From the NCBI GenBank assembly GCA_008501585.1, contig QQUN01000050.1:25579-89578 (forward strand): a DNA stretch of 64,000 nucleotides. The letters run 5' to 3'. A program made the translations under genes and the position numbers. Origin of the DNA: Pseudomonadota bacterium. GTDB lineage: Bacteria; Pseudomonadota; Gammaproteobacteria; Burkholderiales; Rhodocyclaceae. The notes beneath the pieces were generated by a model that was not told where the DNA came from, did no database searches, and saw nothing but the letters and a program-made list of their open reading frames with translations. The number at the start of each line of letters is the position of its first letter. The first letter of the stretch is position 1. Below are positions 54,841 through 63,424 of this stretch, in pieces.

Positions 54841-57800
54841 TCAGGGCGCCCGGCAGCCGGTCTCGGTGCCGGTCTCGAGATAGGGCAAGAGCACCGGCCC
54901 CATCGACTTGAGGATCTGCACCGGCAACGCCGAGGTAAAGCGGTAGCCGGCGGCATTGGGGCCGAGCACGTAGGCGGTGAGCGTGCCGTAGTGGCGCGGA
55001 CCGAGATAGAACACGAAGGTGGCCGTGCGATTGAGGGCCGGCCCGCTGCGGTCGCCGGCCAGCACGATGCGGTTGTCGCCGGTGCCGGTCTTGCCACCGA
55101 GCGTCAGCACCGTGCCGTCGGCCAGCGCAAACGCGCCGGCCAGGCGCCGGGCGGTGCCGCCCTCCACCACCTCGGACAAGGCGCTGCGCAAGGCGGCGGC
55201 CACGTCGGGCGCCATCACCCGTTCGCCCTCGCCCGGGCGCCGGGCAAAGCGCATCTCGTACGGCGTGTCGGTCGCAAACTCGATGCCTTCGATCCGTGCG
55301 GTGGGCAAGCGCACTCCATCGTTCATGATGATGCCCATCAGCTCGGCCAGCGCCGCCGGGCGATCGCCCGAGCTGCCCAGTGCGGTCGCCAGCGAGGGCA
55401 CCAGGTGGCCAAACGGATAGCCCAGGCGTGCCCAGCGGCGGTGAATGTCCAGGAAGGCCTCGACCTCGAGAATGGTGTCGATGCGGATATCCTGCGCGCG
55501 CTTGAAGCGGGTGCGGAACAGCCAGCGATACACCGCCTGGCGTTCGTCCTCGCTGGCCACCAGCGCATCGCCCAGCGTGGCCTCCGGGTGCGCCGAGCGG
55601 TAGCCGACCAGCCACAGTTCCAGCGGGTGCAGGCGGGCGACATAGCCGCGGTCGGGCAGGTCGAAGGCCTCGGGGGCGTGCCGGGCGTAGAGCTGGGCAA
55701 TGCGCGCCTCGCTCATCTGCGAATCGCCCAGCCGCTCGCCGAGGAAGCGGGCCAGCGCATCGGGCGGCGCAGCCGGGTCGAGATAGCGGAACACGGTGGT
55801 CAGCCGGTCGGCGCTCGGGCGCAGGCCGTCGAGCAGCATGGTGCGCATCTCGTCCGGCGTGCGTCCCTGGTACTTGCGCCAGAAACGCCGCAGGAAGGTC
55901 TGCCCTTCGCGGTCGGCAAAACGCGCCAGGTACTCGGCGCGGCGCGGGTCTTCGCTGTCTTCGAGCAGTTGCGCCGTGCTGCCGGGCACCTGGTACATGC
56001 TGTGGCGGACGATCTCGCGCATCAGGCGCACAAAGGGCAGGTTGATCGACGCCTGCAGGGCCTCGCGCACCGTCGGCGAGCGACCATCATCCTTGCTGTT
56101 GAAGTTGCCAAAGGTGTGCAAGCCGCCGCCGGTGAAAAAGCTCTCGTCCGGACTGGCCGAGAAGCGCCGCTCGAGCGCCGCCTGCAATACCGCCGGCAGG
56201 CTGCGATCGACATCGCCGGCGAGGTGGTCCACCACCCAGCGGCTGAGGCTGTCGCGCCGTGACAGCTCGACCTTGCGCAGCGCCTCGGGGTCGAGCGGCG
56301 CATAGCGGGCGTGCAGTTCGGCGACGATCTCCAGGTAGGTGGTGAGCACGCGCAGCTTGGCGGTGGAGCCGAGTTCGAGCTTGCTGCCCTCGTTGATGTC
56401 GAGCGGCTGGTCGGTGGTGTCGGTCTGCACCCGCACCCGGTTCCCGTCCGGCGAACGCTCCACCAGATTGAAGCTGTAGCGCACTGCGCCGAGCGTGGCC
56501 GGGCCGAGCATGCGCTCACCGATCAACCCCTGCTCGGCCGCAAAGGCCGGGTCGCCGAGCCGCTCGAGGTAGTCGGACACCGCGAGCTGAAGCTGCCGGT
56601 TGAGGGTGGTCGACACGGCCACATCGAGGCGGTCCAGCCCGTACAGCGAGGCATCGAGCAGGCCGGCGACACGGGCGCGGACCGCGCCGGCACCCTTGCC
56701 GGTGCTGGCCGGGTGCAGTGCCGGATGCTGCTGGTGGTCGCGGAACGCCAGCGGCTGGGCCCGCGCAGCCTCGCTCAGCGCGGGGGTGATGACGCCGGCC
56801 TCGGCGAGCAGGCGCAGGTAGCTGTCGGTCAGCTGTACCAGATCGTCCCGCCCGCGCGCCAGATAGTACGAGGGGCGCCGGTGGGCAATCATCAAGGCCA
56901 GCACCTGGCGCATCGCCCGCCCCTGGGCCTTGAGCGTATCGCCCGTCGCGTCCGCCTGGCCCAGCAGGGCATTGACCGCGTTGAAGTCCGCCCCGAACCA
57001 TACCCACAAGCCATCGCCGAGGCCGTTGACCTCGCCGTAATTCGGCGCCGCCGACAGCGGCACCGTATTCAGATAGTCGAGCACCAGCTGCCGCCGCACC
57101 GGCAGCGTCTGCTCGCCGTCGCGATAGGCGCGCACGCTGGCCGACACCATCTGGCGCAGCTTCTCGCGGGCATTGGCGGTGATGCCGTCGGGCGAGTGAC
57201 GGTATTTTTCGATCTGTGTGGCCAGCGTACTGCCACCCGGCGCATCGAGATCGGCATCGATCAGTCGCCCCAGCTGGCCCAGCGCGGCCCGGCCGAATCG
57301 CACCCAGTCCACCGCGGGGTTGAGCGTCGGCCGGCTTTCGTCGAGCAGATCACGGTTCTCGATGAACAGCAGCGACAGCGCAATCCGCTCGGGCACCGCG
57401 GCAAAGTCCGGGTAGGCGCTGAATGGATAGCGGAAGCGGTACAGCGTCTCGTCGCGGCAATCGGCCAGCGAGAAACCGGCCTGGGTCTTCTCGCGGTAGG
57501 GCGCGAAGAACCCGCGGTCGACATAGTCGATCAGCGAGTCGGAGAACTGCGTCTGGGCGGTGAGCTCGAAGCCCCGGGTACGCAGCCGCTCGGCAAAGCG
57601 CGGCAGCTCGGTGTACCCCAGGCGGCGATCGAACGGCCCGTGCGCCGGGTAGCGCACCGCATCGCTCGGCTCGCCGGTCAGCACATAGTCGAGCTTGCCC
57701 GCGTAGCTGGCGATCTCACGCGCCTGCAGGCGCGAGTGCTGCAGCTCATGGGCGGCCAGCAACCCGCCGGCAACGAGCGCCACCAGCAGCACAATGAACA

Positions 57801-57861
57801 CGGCGATCCCGAGCAAGCGGAAAAAACTCAGGCGTGGCAGGGTTTTGGCATGACGTGTCAC
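54841..57861 (-). CDS. Large class A PBP-like transglycosylase/transpeptidase, divergent
   Basis: A 1006-residue protein with an N-terminal membrane anchor (FFRLLGIAVFIVLLVALVAGG) and a large periplasmic part. A GT51-like domain (about 150-330) shows SLLFIENRDLL (Glu168, where class A PBPs have EDRxF) and APGGSTLATQIEKYRHSPDG (versus GGSTITQQ). The penicillin-binding domain has the SxxK motif in ELGSTAKLRVLTTYLE (about 490) and KTGTGDNRI (about 924). Both catalytic centres therefore seem present but altered around them, and the region between SxxK and KTG is unusually long. It probably synthesises or cross-links peptidoglycan, but a specialised role is possible. It stands alone. Confidence 0.85.
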   Translation of the reverse strand: MTRHAKTLPRLSFFRLLGIAVFIVLLVALVAGGLLAAHELQHSRLQAREIASYAGKLDYVLTGEPSDAVRYPAHGPFDRRLGYTELPRFAERLRTRGFELTAQTQFSDSLIDYVDRGFFAPYREKTQAGFSLADCRDETLYRFRYPFSAYPDFAAVPERIALSLLFIENRDLLDESRPTLNPAVDWVRFGRAALGQLGRLIDADLDAPGGSTLATQIEKYRHSPDGITANAREKLRQMVSASVRAYRDGEQTLPVRRQLVLDYLNTVPLSAAPNYGEVNGLGDGLWVWFGADFNAVNALLGQADATGDTLKAQGRAMRQVLALMIAHRRPSYYLARGRDDLVQLTDSYLRLLAEAGVITPALSEAARAQPLAFRDHQQHPALHPASTGKGAGAVRARVAGLLDASLYGLDRLDVAVSTTLNRQLQLAVSDYLERLGDPAFAAEQGLIGERMLGPATLGAVRYSFNLVERSPDGNRVRVQTDTTDQPLDINEGSKLELGSTAKLRVLTTYLEIVAELHARYAPLDPEALRKVELSRRDSLSRWVVDHLAGDVDRSLPAVLQAALERRFSASPDESFFTGGGLHTFGNFNSKDDGRSPTVREALQASINLPFVRLMREIVRHSMYQVPGSTAQLLEDSEDPRRAEYLARFADREGQTFLRRFWRKYQGRTPDEMRTMLLDGLRPSADRLTTVFRYLDPAAPPDALARFLGERLGDSQMSEARIAQLYARHAPEAFDLPDRGYVARLHPLELWLVGYRSAHPEATLGDALVASEDERQAVYRWLFRTRFKRAQDIRIDTILEVEAFLDIHRRWARLGYPFGHLVPSLATALGSSGDRPAALAELMGIIMNDGVRLPTARIEGIEFATDTPYEMRFARRPGEGERVMAPDVAAALRSALSEVVEGGTARRLAGAFALADGTVLTLGGKTGTGDNRIVLAGDRSGPALNRTATFVFYLGPRHYGTLTAYVLGPNAAGYRFTSALPVQILKSMGPVLLPYLETGTETGCRAP

Positions 57862-57999
57862 AACCAGATCTCATACGGATGATGCAGTGCGCCAATTATC
57901 CAGCATCATCCGAGAAAGACATGGTCACCCTGCACGCGGTGTCGTATTTTTGTCGCAATCGCATGACGGCACGGAACATGGCGGCCCTGGCGATGGGCG

Positions 58000-58902
58000 T
58001 CAGGACGCGCCGTCTTCGGACAGCTCACTGAACAGCCAGTGCTGGAAGCTCCGGATCTTGGGCAGGTCGACCTTCGATTTGAGCACGTTGAAGGTATAGG
58101 CCTGCACCTGCAGGCCGGTGCGGCCGAAGGGCGCGACGAGGCGCCCGCTTTCCAGCTCGCGCTCGACCAGCAGCAGGCTGTCCAGGCACACGCCGAGCCC
58201 GTCCACCGCGGCGCTGATGGACATGAACGAGCGGTCGAAGCGCAGCCCGCGCGAGATGTCGAGCTTCACCTTGCGATGCTGGCGCATCCAGTCGCGCCAG
58301 GTCACCAGACAGCGCACGCTGTGGATCAGCATGTGATGGCCCAGATCCTCCATCGAGGCCAGCGGACGGTCCTCGGTGATGAGTCCGGGGGCGCACAGCG
58401 GCACGATGGTCTCCGGCGGCAGCGGCAGCACCAGGGTGCCGGCCGGCTGCAGCTGGCGCATGCCATAGCGGATATCCACATCGAACTCTTCCTGCATCAG
58501 ATCCACCGGTGACACCGAGGCGTTGAGCCGCACATCCACATCCGGCTGCAACGCGCTGTAGCGCGCCAGGCGCGGCATCAGCCACTGGGTGGCGAAGCTC
58601 GGCGTGCAGTGGATGGCGAGGATGTCGCTTTTCTCCGCGCCCACCACGTTGCGGGTCGCCGCGTCGATACGGGCGAAGGCGGCCGAGATCTCCTCGGCGT
58701 ACTTGCGGCCGGCGTCGGTGAGCACCACCGCGCGGTGCACCCGGTGGAACAGACGCACGCCCACCAGCTCCTCCAGCAGCTTCACCTGATGGCTGATGGC
58801 GGACGGTGTGACGAACAGTTCGTCTGCTGCAAGCGCAAAGGACTCAAAGCGCGCCGCAGCTTCAAAAGCCTGTACAGCCTTCAGGGAGATTCGATTGTGC
58901 AT
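58000..58902 (-). CDS. LysR-family regulator (GcvA-like), divergent from transketolase operon
   Basis: A 300-residue LTTR. The N-terminal HTH (1-65) reads MHNRISLKAVQAFEAAARFE and SFALAADELFVTPSAISHQV, typical of the GcvA subgroup. The substrate-binding domain (about 90-295) includes ILAIHCTPSFATQWLMPRLA and DVDIRYGMRQL. It is divergent from the transketolase-SDR-TRAP genes with a 210-bp gap that includes an A/T-rich stretch near 58905-58955, so it most likely controls that catabolic operon in response to a substrate or intermediate. I could not define its binding site unambiguously. Confidence 0.93.
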   Translation of the reverse strand: MHNRISLKAVQAFEAAARFESFALAADELFVTPSAISHQVKLLEELVGVRLFHRVHRAVVLTDAGRKYAEEISAAFARIDAATRNVVGAEKSDILAIHCTPSFATQWLMPRLARYSALQPDVDVRLNASVSPVDLMQEEFDVDIRYGMRQLQPAGTLVLPLPPETIVPLCAPGLITEDRPLASMEDLGHHMLIHSVRCLVTWRDWMRQHRKVKLDISRGLRFDRSFMSISAAVDGLGVCLDSLLLVERELESGRLVAPFGRTGLQVQAYTFNVLKSKVDLPKIRSFQHWLFSELSEDGAS

Positions 58903-59112
58903 TGCAACGCATTCATAAATTCAATTCACCTATCTGCCGTTTTTATTCGTTTGAGCCGTTTTTTTCAAGCCCGTAAGCTGTTTTCCACTGGCCGACACCC
59001 CTGAACGTCCTCCGGATCGAAGGGGATCGGCAAGCAGGACAAACCCCGTCCAGCGCGCGCCACGCCGTGGCACCGGCATCCGCCGAGCGGGCTTCGGAAC
59101 AAGGAGAACTGA

Positions 59113-59967
59113 ATGAATACACCCAGCGACACCGGCCTGCAGGCCAAGCTCGCCGAGCATGCCTACCGTATCCGCCGCTTTGCGCTGCGCATGGGCGAGG
59201 TGCAGGGTCAGGGCTATGTGGGCCAGGCCCTCGGCTACGCCGACGTGCTGGCCGTGGCCTACTGCCACGCCATGCAACTGCGTCCCGACGATCCGCAGTG
59301 GGAAGGCCGCGACCGCTTCCTGCTCTCCCACGGCCACTACGCCATCGCCTTCTACGCCGCCCTGATCGAGGCCGGCATCATCCCCGAAGACGAGCTGGAC
59401 ACCTACGGCTCGGACGACAGCCGCCTGCCGATGTCCGGCATGGCCACCTACACCCCGGGCATGGAGATCTCCGGCGGTTCGCTCGGCCAGGGCCTGCCGA
59501 TCGCCGTGGGCATGGCGCTGGGCCTGCGCCTGAAAGGCAACCCGGCCTTTGTGTACAACTCCATGTCCGACGGCGAACTGGACGAAGGTTCGACCTGGGA
59601 AGCGGCCATGGGTGCCGCCCACCACGGCCTGGGCAACCTGATCTGCCTGGTGGACATCAACAACCAGCAGGCCGACGGCCCGTCGAGCAAGGTGATGGGC
59701 TTCGAGCCGCTGGCCGACAAGTGGGCGTCCTTCGGCTGGCATGTGCAGCGGGTGGACGGCAACGACCTGAGCGCCGTCATCGCCGCCTTCGATACCGCCC
59801 GCGCGCTGACCGAGGCCAAGCCCCGCGTCATCCTCTTCGACACCCTCATGGGCAAGGGCGTGCCCTTCCTCGAAGCGCGCGAGAAGAACCACTTCATCCG
59901 CGTCGATCCGCCCGAGTGGCAGCAGGCCCTCGACATTCTCGACCACGCGCAGGGAGCCGCCCGATGA
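59113..59967 (+). CDS. Transketolase, N-terminal subunit
   Basis: A 284-residue split-transketolase alpha half. Thiamine-diphosphate region: FLLSHGHYAIAFYAALIEAG, ISGGSLGQGLPIAVGMALGL and SDGELDEGSTWEAAMGAAHH through LVDINNQQADG. In the GDGE-type Mg/ThDP motif the first Gly is Ser here (MSDGELDEG). AAGGAGAACTGA precedes the ATG. It pairs with the C-terminal half that overlaps by 4 nt. Split transketolases like this transfer C2 ketol units and often serve specialised sugar or sulfosugar catabolism rather than the pentose phosphate pathway. It is the first gene of the operon. Confidence 0.94.
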   Translation: MNTPSDTGLQAKLAEHAYRIRRFALRMGEVQGQGYVGQALGYADVLAVAYCHAMQLRPDDPQWEGRDRFLLSHGHYAIAFYAALIEAGIIPEDELDTYGSDDSRLPMSGMATYTPGMEISGGSLGQGLPIAVGMALGLRLKGNPAFVYNSMSDGELDEGSTWEAAMGAAHHGLGNLICLVDINNQQADGPSSKVMGFEPLADKWASFGWHVQRVDGNDLSAVIAAFDTARALTEAKPRVILFDTLMGKGVPFLEAREKNHFIRVDPPEWQQALDILDHAQGAAR

Positions 59968-60965
59968 GCACCGCCGCCACCAAGAAACCCCGCCTGACCA
60001 CCTCGGCGATGATCGCCTCGATCGCCTCCGAAGGGCAGCGCACGATCGCCGCCCCCTTCGGCAAGGCCCTGGTCACGCTGGCCGAGCAACGCCCCGAGAT
60101 CGTCGGGCTGACCGCCGACCTGGCCAAGTACACCGACCTGCACCTGTTCGGCCAGGCCTTCCCCGAGCGCTTCTTCCAGATGGGCATGGCCGAGCAACTG
60201 CTGATGGCCGCCGCCGGCGGCATGGCCAAGGAAGGCTTCATGCCCTTCGCCACCACCTACGCGGTGTTCGGCACCCGGCGCGCCTTCGACTTCGTGCATC
60301 AGGTGATCGCCGAGGAGAACCTCAACGTCAAGCTGTGCTGCGCGCTGCCCGGCCTGACCACCGGCTACGGCCCCAGCCACCAGGCTGCGGAAGACCTGGC
60401 GCTGGTGCGCGCCATCCCCGGCATGACGGTGATCGACCCGTGCGACGCGCTCGACATCGAGCAGGCCGTGCCGGCCATCGCCGCCCACAACGGCCCGGTC
60501 TACATGCGCCTGCTGCGCGGCAACGTACCGCTGCTGCTCGATGAATACGACTACAAGTTCGAGCTGGGCAAGGCCAAGCTGCTGCGCGGCGGCAACGATG
60601 TGCTGCTGATCTCCTCCGGGATCATGACCATGCGCTCGCTCGAAGTGGCCAACGCCCTGGCGGCCGACCAGGTGGATGTGGCCGTGCTGCATGTGCCCAC
60701 CATCAAGCCGCTGGACACCGCCACCATCCTCGCCGAGGCGAGCCGCTCCGGCCGCCTGGTGGTGGTCGCCGAGAACCACACCACCGTCGGCGGCCTGGGC
60801 GAAGCGGTGGCCACCGCGCTGCTGACCGCCGGCGTGAGCCCGCAATTCCGCCAGATCGCCCTGCCCGACGCCTTCCTCGATGCCGGCGCACTGCCCACCC
60901 TGCACGACCGCTACGGCATCTCCACCGACGCCATGACCCAGACCATCAAGACCTGGCTGGCCTGA
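59964..60965 (+). CDS. Transketolase, C-terminal subunit
   Basis: A 333-residue split-transketolase beta half. The start is ATG 59964, overlapping the alpha stop (ATGA); the longer track ORF from 59067 is only an open frame across the alpha gene. Motifs: IVGLTADLAKYTDLHLFGQA, RFFQMGMAEQLLMAAAGGMA (the catalytic Glu of the pyrimidine-binding domain), LPGLTTGYGPSHQAAEDLAL, and the C-terminal domain VVVAENHTTVGGLGEAVATA. Together with the alpha half it gives a full ThDP enzyme. Confidence 0.95.
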   Translation: MSTAATKKPRLTTSAMIASIASEGQRTIAAPFGKALVTLAEQRPEIVGLTADLAKYTDLHLFGQAFPERFFQMGMAEQLLMAAAGGMAKEGFMPFATTYAVFGTRRAFDFVHQVIAEENLNVKLCCALPGLTTGYGPSHQAAEDLALVRAIPGMTVIDPCDALDIEQAVPAIAAHNGPVYMRLLRGNVPLLLDEYDYKFELGKAKLLRGGNDVLLISSGIMTMRSLEVANALAADQVDVAVLHVPTIKPLDTATILAEASRSGRLVVVAENHTTVGGLGEAVATALLTAGVSPQFRQIALPDAFLDAGALPTLHDRYGISTDAMTQTIKTWLA

Positions 60966-61000
60966 CACCCCCGCCCCGACACCCAACCAAGGACCTCACC

Positions 61001-61765
61001 ATGACTCAACCCCTGCTTCTCCAGGACAAGGTCGCCATCGTCACCGGCGGCGCCGGCCGCAACGGCCTGGGCTACGCCTCCGCGAAGATGATGGCCGCCC
61101 ACGGCGCCCGCGTCGCCATTCTCGACCTCGAACAGGCCAACCCGGCCGCCGCCGCCGCCGAACTGGGCCCGCAGCACATCGGCCTGGTGGCCGACGTGAC
61201 CGACAAGGCCTCGTGCGTGGCCGCCGCTGCCGAAGTGCTCAAGCGCCTGGGCCGCATCGACATCCTGCTCAACAACGCCGGCATCACCCAGCCGATCAAG
61301 ACGCTCGACATCACCGGCGACAACTACGACGCGGTACTCGATGTGAACCTGCGCGGCACGCTGTACATGTCGCAGGCGGCCATCCCGGCCATGCGCGAGC
61401 AGAAATCGGGTTCGATCGTATGCATCTCCTCGGTGTCCGCCCAGCGCGGCGGCGGCATTCTCGGCGGCCCGCACTATTCGGCGGCCAAGGCCGGCGTGCT
61501 CGGTCTGGCCAAGGCCATGGCGCGCGAGTTCGGCGCCGACAACATCCGCGTCAACTGCATCACCCCGGGCCTGATCGCCACCGACATCAACAAGGGCAAG
61601 ATCCCCGAGGACAAACGCGCCGCCATCCTCGATTCCATCCCCCTGGGCTGCATCGGCGAGCCCAACGACGTGGCCGGCTGTGTGGTGTTCCTGGCCAGCG
61701 ACCTGTCCAAGTACTGCACCGGCATCACGGTTGACGTCAATGGCGGCATGTTGATCCACGGCTGA
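61001..61765 (+). CDS. Short-chain dehydrogenase/reductase
   Basis: A 254-residue classical SDR. The cofactor loop VAIVTGGAGRNGLGYASAKM, the NNAG motif (ILLNNAGITQPIKTLD), catalytic Ser in ICISSVSAQRGG and YxxxK in HYSAAKAGVLGLA are intact. The Asp in RVAILDLEQA after the second strand suggests NAD(H) preference. FabG/polyol-dehydrogenase-like, it probably oxidises a hydroxyl substrate, making a ketose or aldehyde for the adjacent transketolase; that link is inference. It follows the transketolase by 35 nt. Confidence 0.93.
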   Translation: MTQPLLLQDKVAIVTGGAGRNGLGYASAKMMAAHGARVAILDLEQANPAAAAAELGPQHIGLVADVTDKASCVAAAAEVLKRLGRIDILLNNAGITQPIKTLDITGDNYDAVLDVNLRGTLYMSQAAIPAMREQKSGSIVCISSVSAQRGGGILGGPHYSAAKAGVLGLAKAMAREFGADNIRVNCITPGLIATDINKGKIPEDKRAAILDSIPLGCIGEPNDVAGCVVFLASDLSKYCTGITVDVNGGMLIHG

Positions 61766-61889
61766 CGCTGGTCAGCCGGCGGTCCTGGTCCCTCCTCCGC
61801 CGGGGCCGCCACCCGATTTCACCGGACCAGCAACAGGCCGGCCCGCAGCACTGCAGGCCCGCCACACCTTAGAAAGAGAACGGAGACTG

Positions 61890-62864
61890 ATGATGAAGAA
61901 GATGCTCATTGCAATGGCCGCCACCGTGGCCTTGACCACCACAAGCGCCTGGGCGCAGACCGTGCTGCGCCTGTCGCACAACGCCGCGCCGGGCAACCCG
62001 AAGGCCGAGGCCTCGCTCAAGTTCGCCGAACTGGTGGAGAAGAAGACCGCCGGCCGGGTCAAGGTCGAGGTGGGCGGCAGCGCCCAGTTCGGCGACGACG
62101 CCGAATCGCTCACCAACATGCGCCTGGGCACCCTGGCCTTCAGCGCCAACTCGCAGGGCACCACCTCCAACATCGTGCCGCAGTTCGCGCTGCTGGGCCT
62201 GCCCTTCCTGTTCCGCGACCTGGAGCACGCCTACAAGGTGGTCGATGGCCCGGTCGGCGACAAGCTCGGCGAGTACGCCGGCCAGAAAGGCCTGGTGCTG
62301 CTCGCGCTGTGGGACAACGGCATCCGCCAGATCAGCAACAACAAGCACCCCATCACCCAGCCCGACGACCTGGCCGGCATCAAGCTGCGGACCCCGCCCG
62401 ATCCGATGACGCTGGACATCTTCAAGGCCCTGGGCGCCAACCCGGCCCCGCTGGCCTTCTCCGAGCTGTACATCGCCCTGCAGCAAGGGGTGTTCGACGG
62501 CCAGGAGAACCCGCTGATGAACATCTACTCCTCCAAGCTGCATGAGGTGCAGAAGTACATCTCGCTGAGCGGGCACAAGTACGAAGCGACCCCGCTACTG
62601 GCCAGCAAGATGCTCTTCGCCTCGCTCTCCAAGGCCGACCAGCAGGCCGTGCGCGAAGCGGCGGTGGAAGCCGGCAAGCTCAACCGCGAGATGTCCCTGG
62701 CCGCCGACGCCGACCTGCGCGCCAAGCTCACCGCCGCCGGCGTGGCGATCAACCCGGTCGATCAGGCGCCCTTCGTGGCCAAGACCAAGCCGGTGTATGA
62801 CAAGTGGGCCGCCGAGTACCCGGACATGGTCAAGCTGATCGTCAGCGAGGCAGGCAAGCAATGA
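61890..62864 (+). CDS. TRAP transporter substrate-binding protein (DctP family)
   Basis: A 324-residue periplasmic protein. A signal peptide (MMKKMLIAMAATVALTTTSAWA) is followed by LRLSHNAAPGNPKAEASLKF, GRVKVEVGGSAQFGDDAESL, GIKLRTPPDPMTLDIFKALG and FSELYIALQQGVFDGQENPL. The conserved Arg of IKLRTPP normally binds a ligand carboxylate, so an organic acid such as a sugar acid or hydroxyacid is likely. ATG 61893 is an equally good start; GGAG precedes both. It is coupled by 4-nt overlap to the small permease. Confidence 0.94.
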   Translation: MMKKMLIAMAATVALTTTSAWAQTVLRLSHNAAPGNPKAEASLKFAELVEKKTAGRVKVEVGGSAQFGDDAESLTNMRLGTLAFSANSQGTTSNIVPQFALLGLPFLFRDLEHAYKVVDGPVGDKLGEYAGQKGLVLLALWDNGIRQISNNKHPITQPDDLAGIKLRTPPDPMTLDIFKALGANPAPLAFSELYIALQQGVFDGQENPLMNIYSSKLHEVQKYISLSGHKYEATPLLASKMLFASLSKADQQAVREAAVEAGKLNREMSLAADADLRAKLTAAGVAINPVDQAPFVAKTKPVYDKWAAEYPDMVKLIVSEAGKQ

Positions 62865-63424
62865 TGACCGCCCACTCCCACCTGAACGCGGCGAACGACA
62901 GCCCCGCGGCACACGTGGTGAAGTGGGTGGACACGACGATCGTGGGCGCCAGCACGGCGCTCGCGATCGGTACCCTGACCGTCATGTTCGCATCCCTGAT
63001 GGCCGAGGTCATTGTCCGCTACCTCACCAACCAAGGCATGGGCTGGCCCACCGAGATGCCGAACATCCTGTTCCCCTGGCTCGTCATGAGCGGCATCGTG
63101 CTCGCCGCCCAGCGCGGCGGCCACATCGCAGTCACCGCCGTGCTGGGCCTGCTGGGCAAGCGCGGCAACCGGGTGCTGCTGGTCAGCCACCAGCTGCTCA
63201 TCGCCGCCACCTTCTTCTACCTGGCCTGGGTCGGCATGGACGTCATCGAGATCACCGGCAGCGAGCGCTACCCGGTCACCGGCATCACCGCCCACTGGGC
63301 CTACCTGTCGATGATCTACGGCTTCGTCGCCCTGGGCCTGACGGCGCTGACCACCCTCGTCCATCTGCTGCGGGCCGACGACCCGCTGACGGTGCGCGCA
63401 CACCACATCGAGGAGGACGTATGA
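62861..63424 (+). CDS. TRAP transporter small permease (DctQ family)
   Basis: A 187-residue protein with four membrane spans. The start is ATG 62861, overlapping the DctP stop by 4 nt; the track start 62804 lies inside it. Core segments: VMFASLMAEVIVRYLTNQGM, WPTEMPNILFPWLVMSGIVL and AQRGGHIAVTAVLGLLG, all typical of DctQ. It bridges the binding protein and large permease. Confidence 0.93.
   Translation: MMTAHSHLNAANDSPAAHVVKWVDTTIVGASTALAIGTLTVMFASLMAEVIVRYLTNQGMGWPTEMPNILFPWLVMSGIVLAAQRGGHIAVTAVLGLLGKRGNRVLLVSHQLLIAATFFYLAWVGMDVIEITGSERYPVTGITAHWAYLSMIYGFVALGLTALTTLVHLLRADDPLTVRAHHIEEDV

Noticed and set aside
59067-60965. 632-residue ORF covering both transketolase genes
   Set aside because: Only the part from 59964 is homologous; the upstream portion is an Arg/Pro-rich alternate frame over the transketolase alpha gene.
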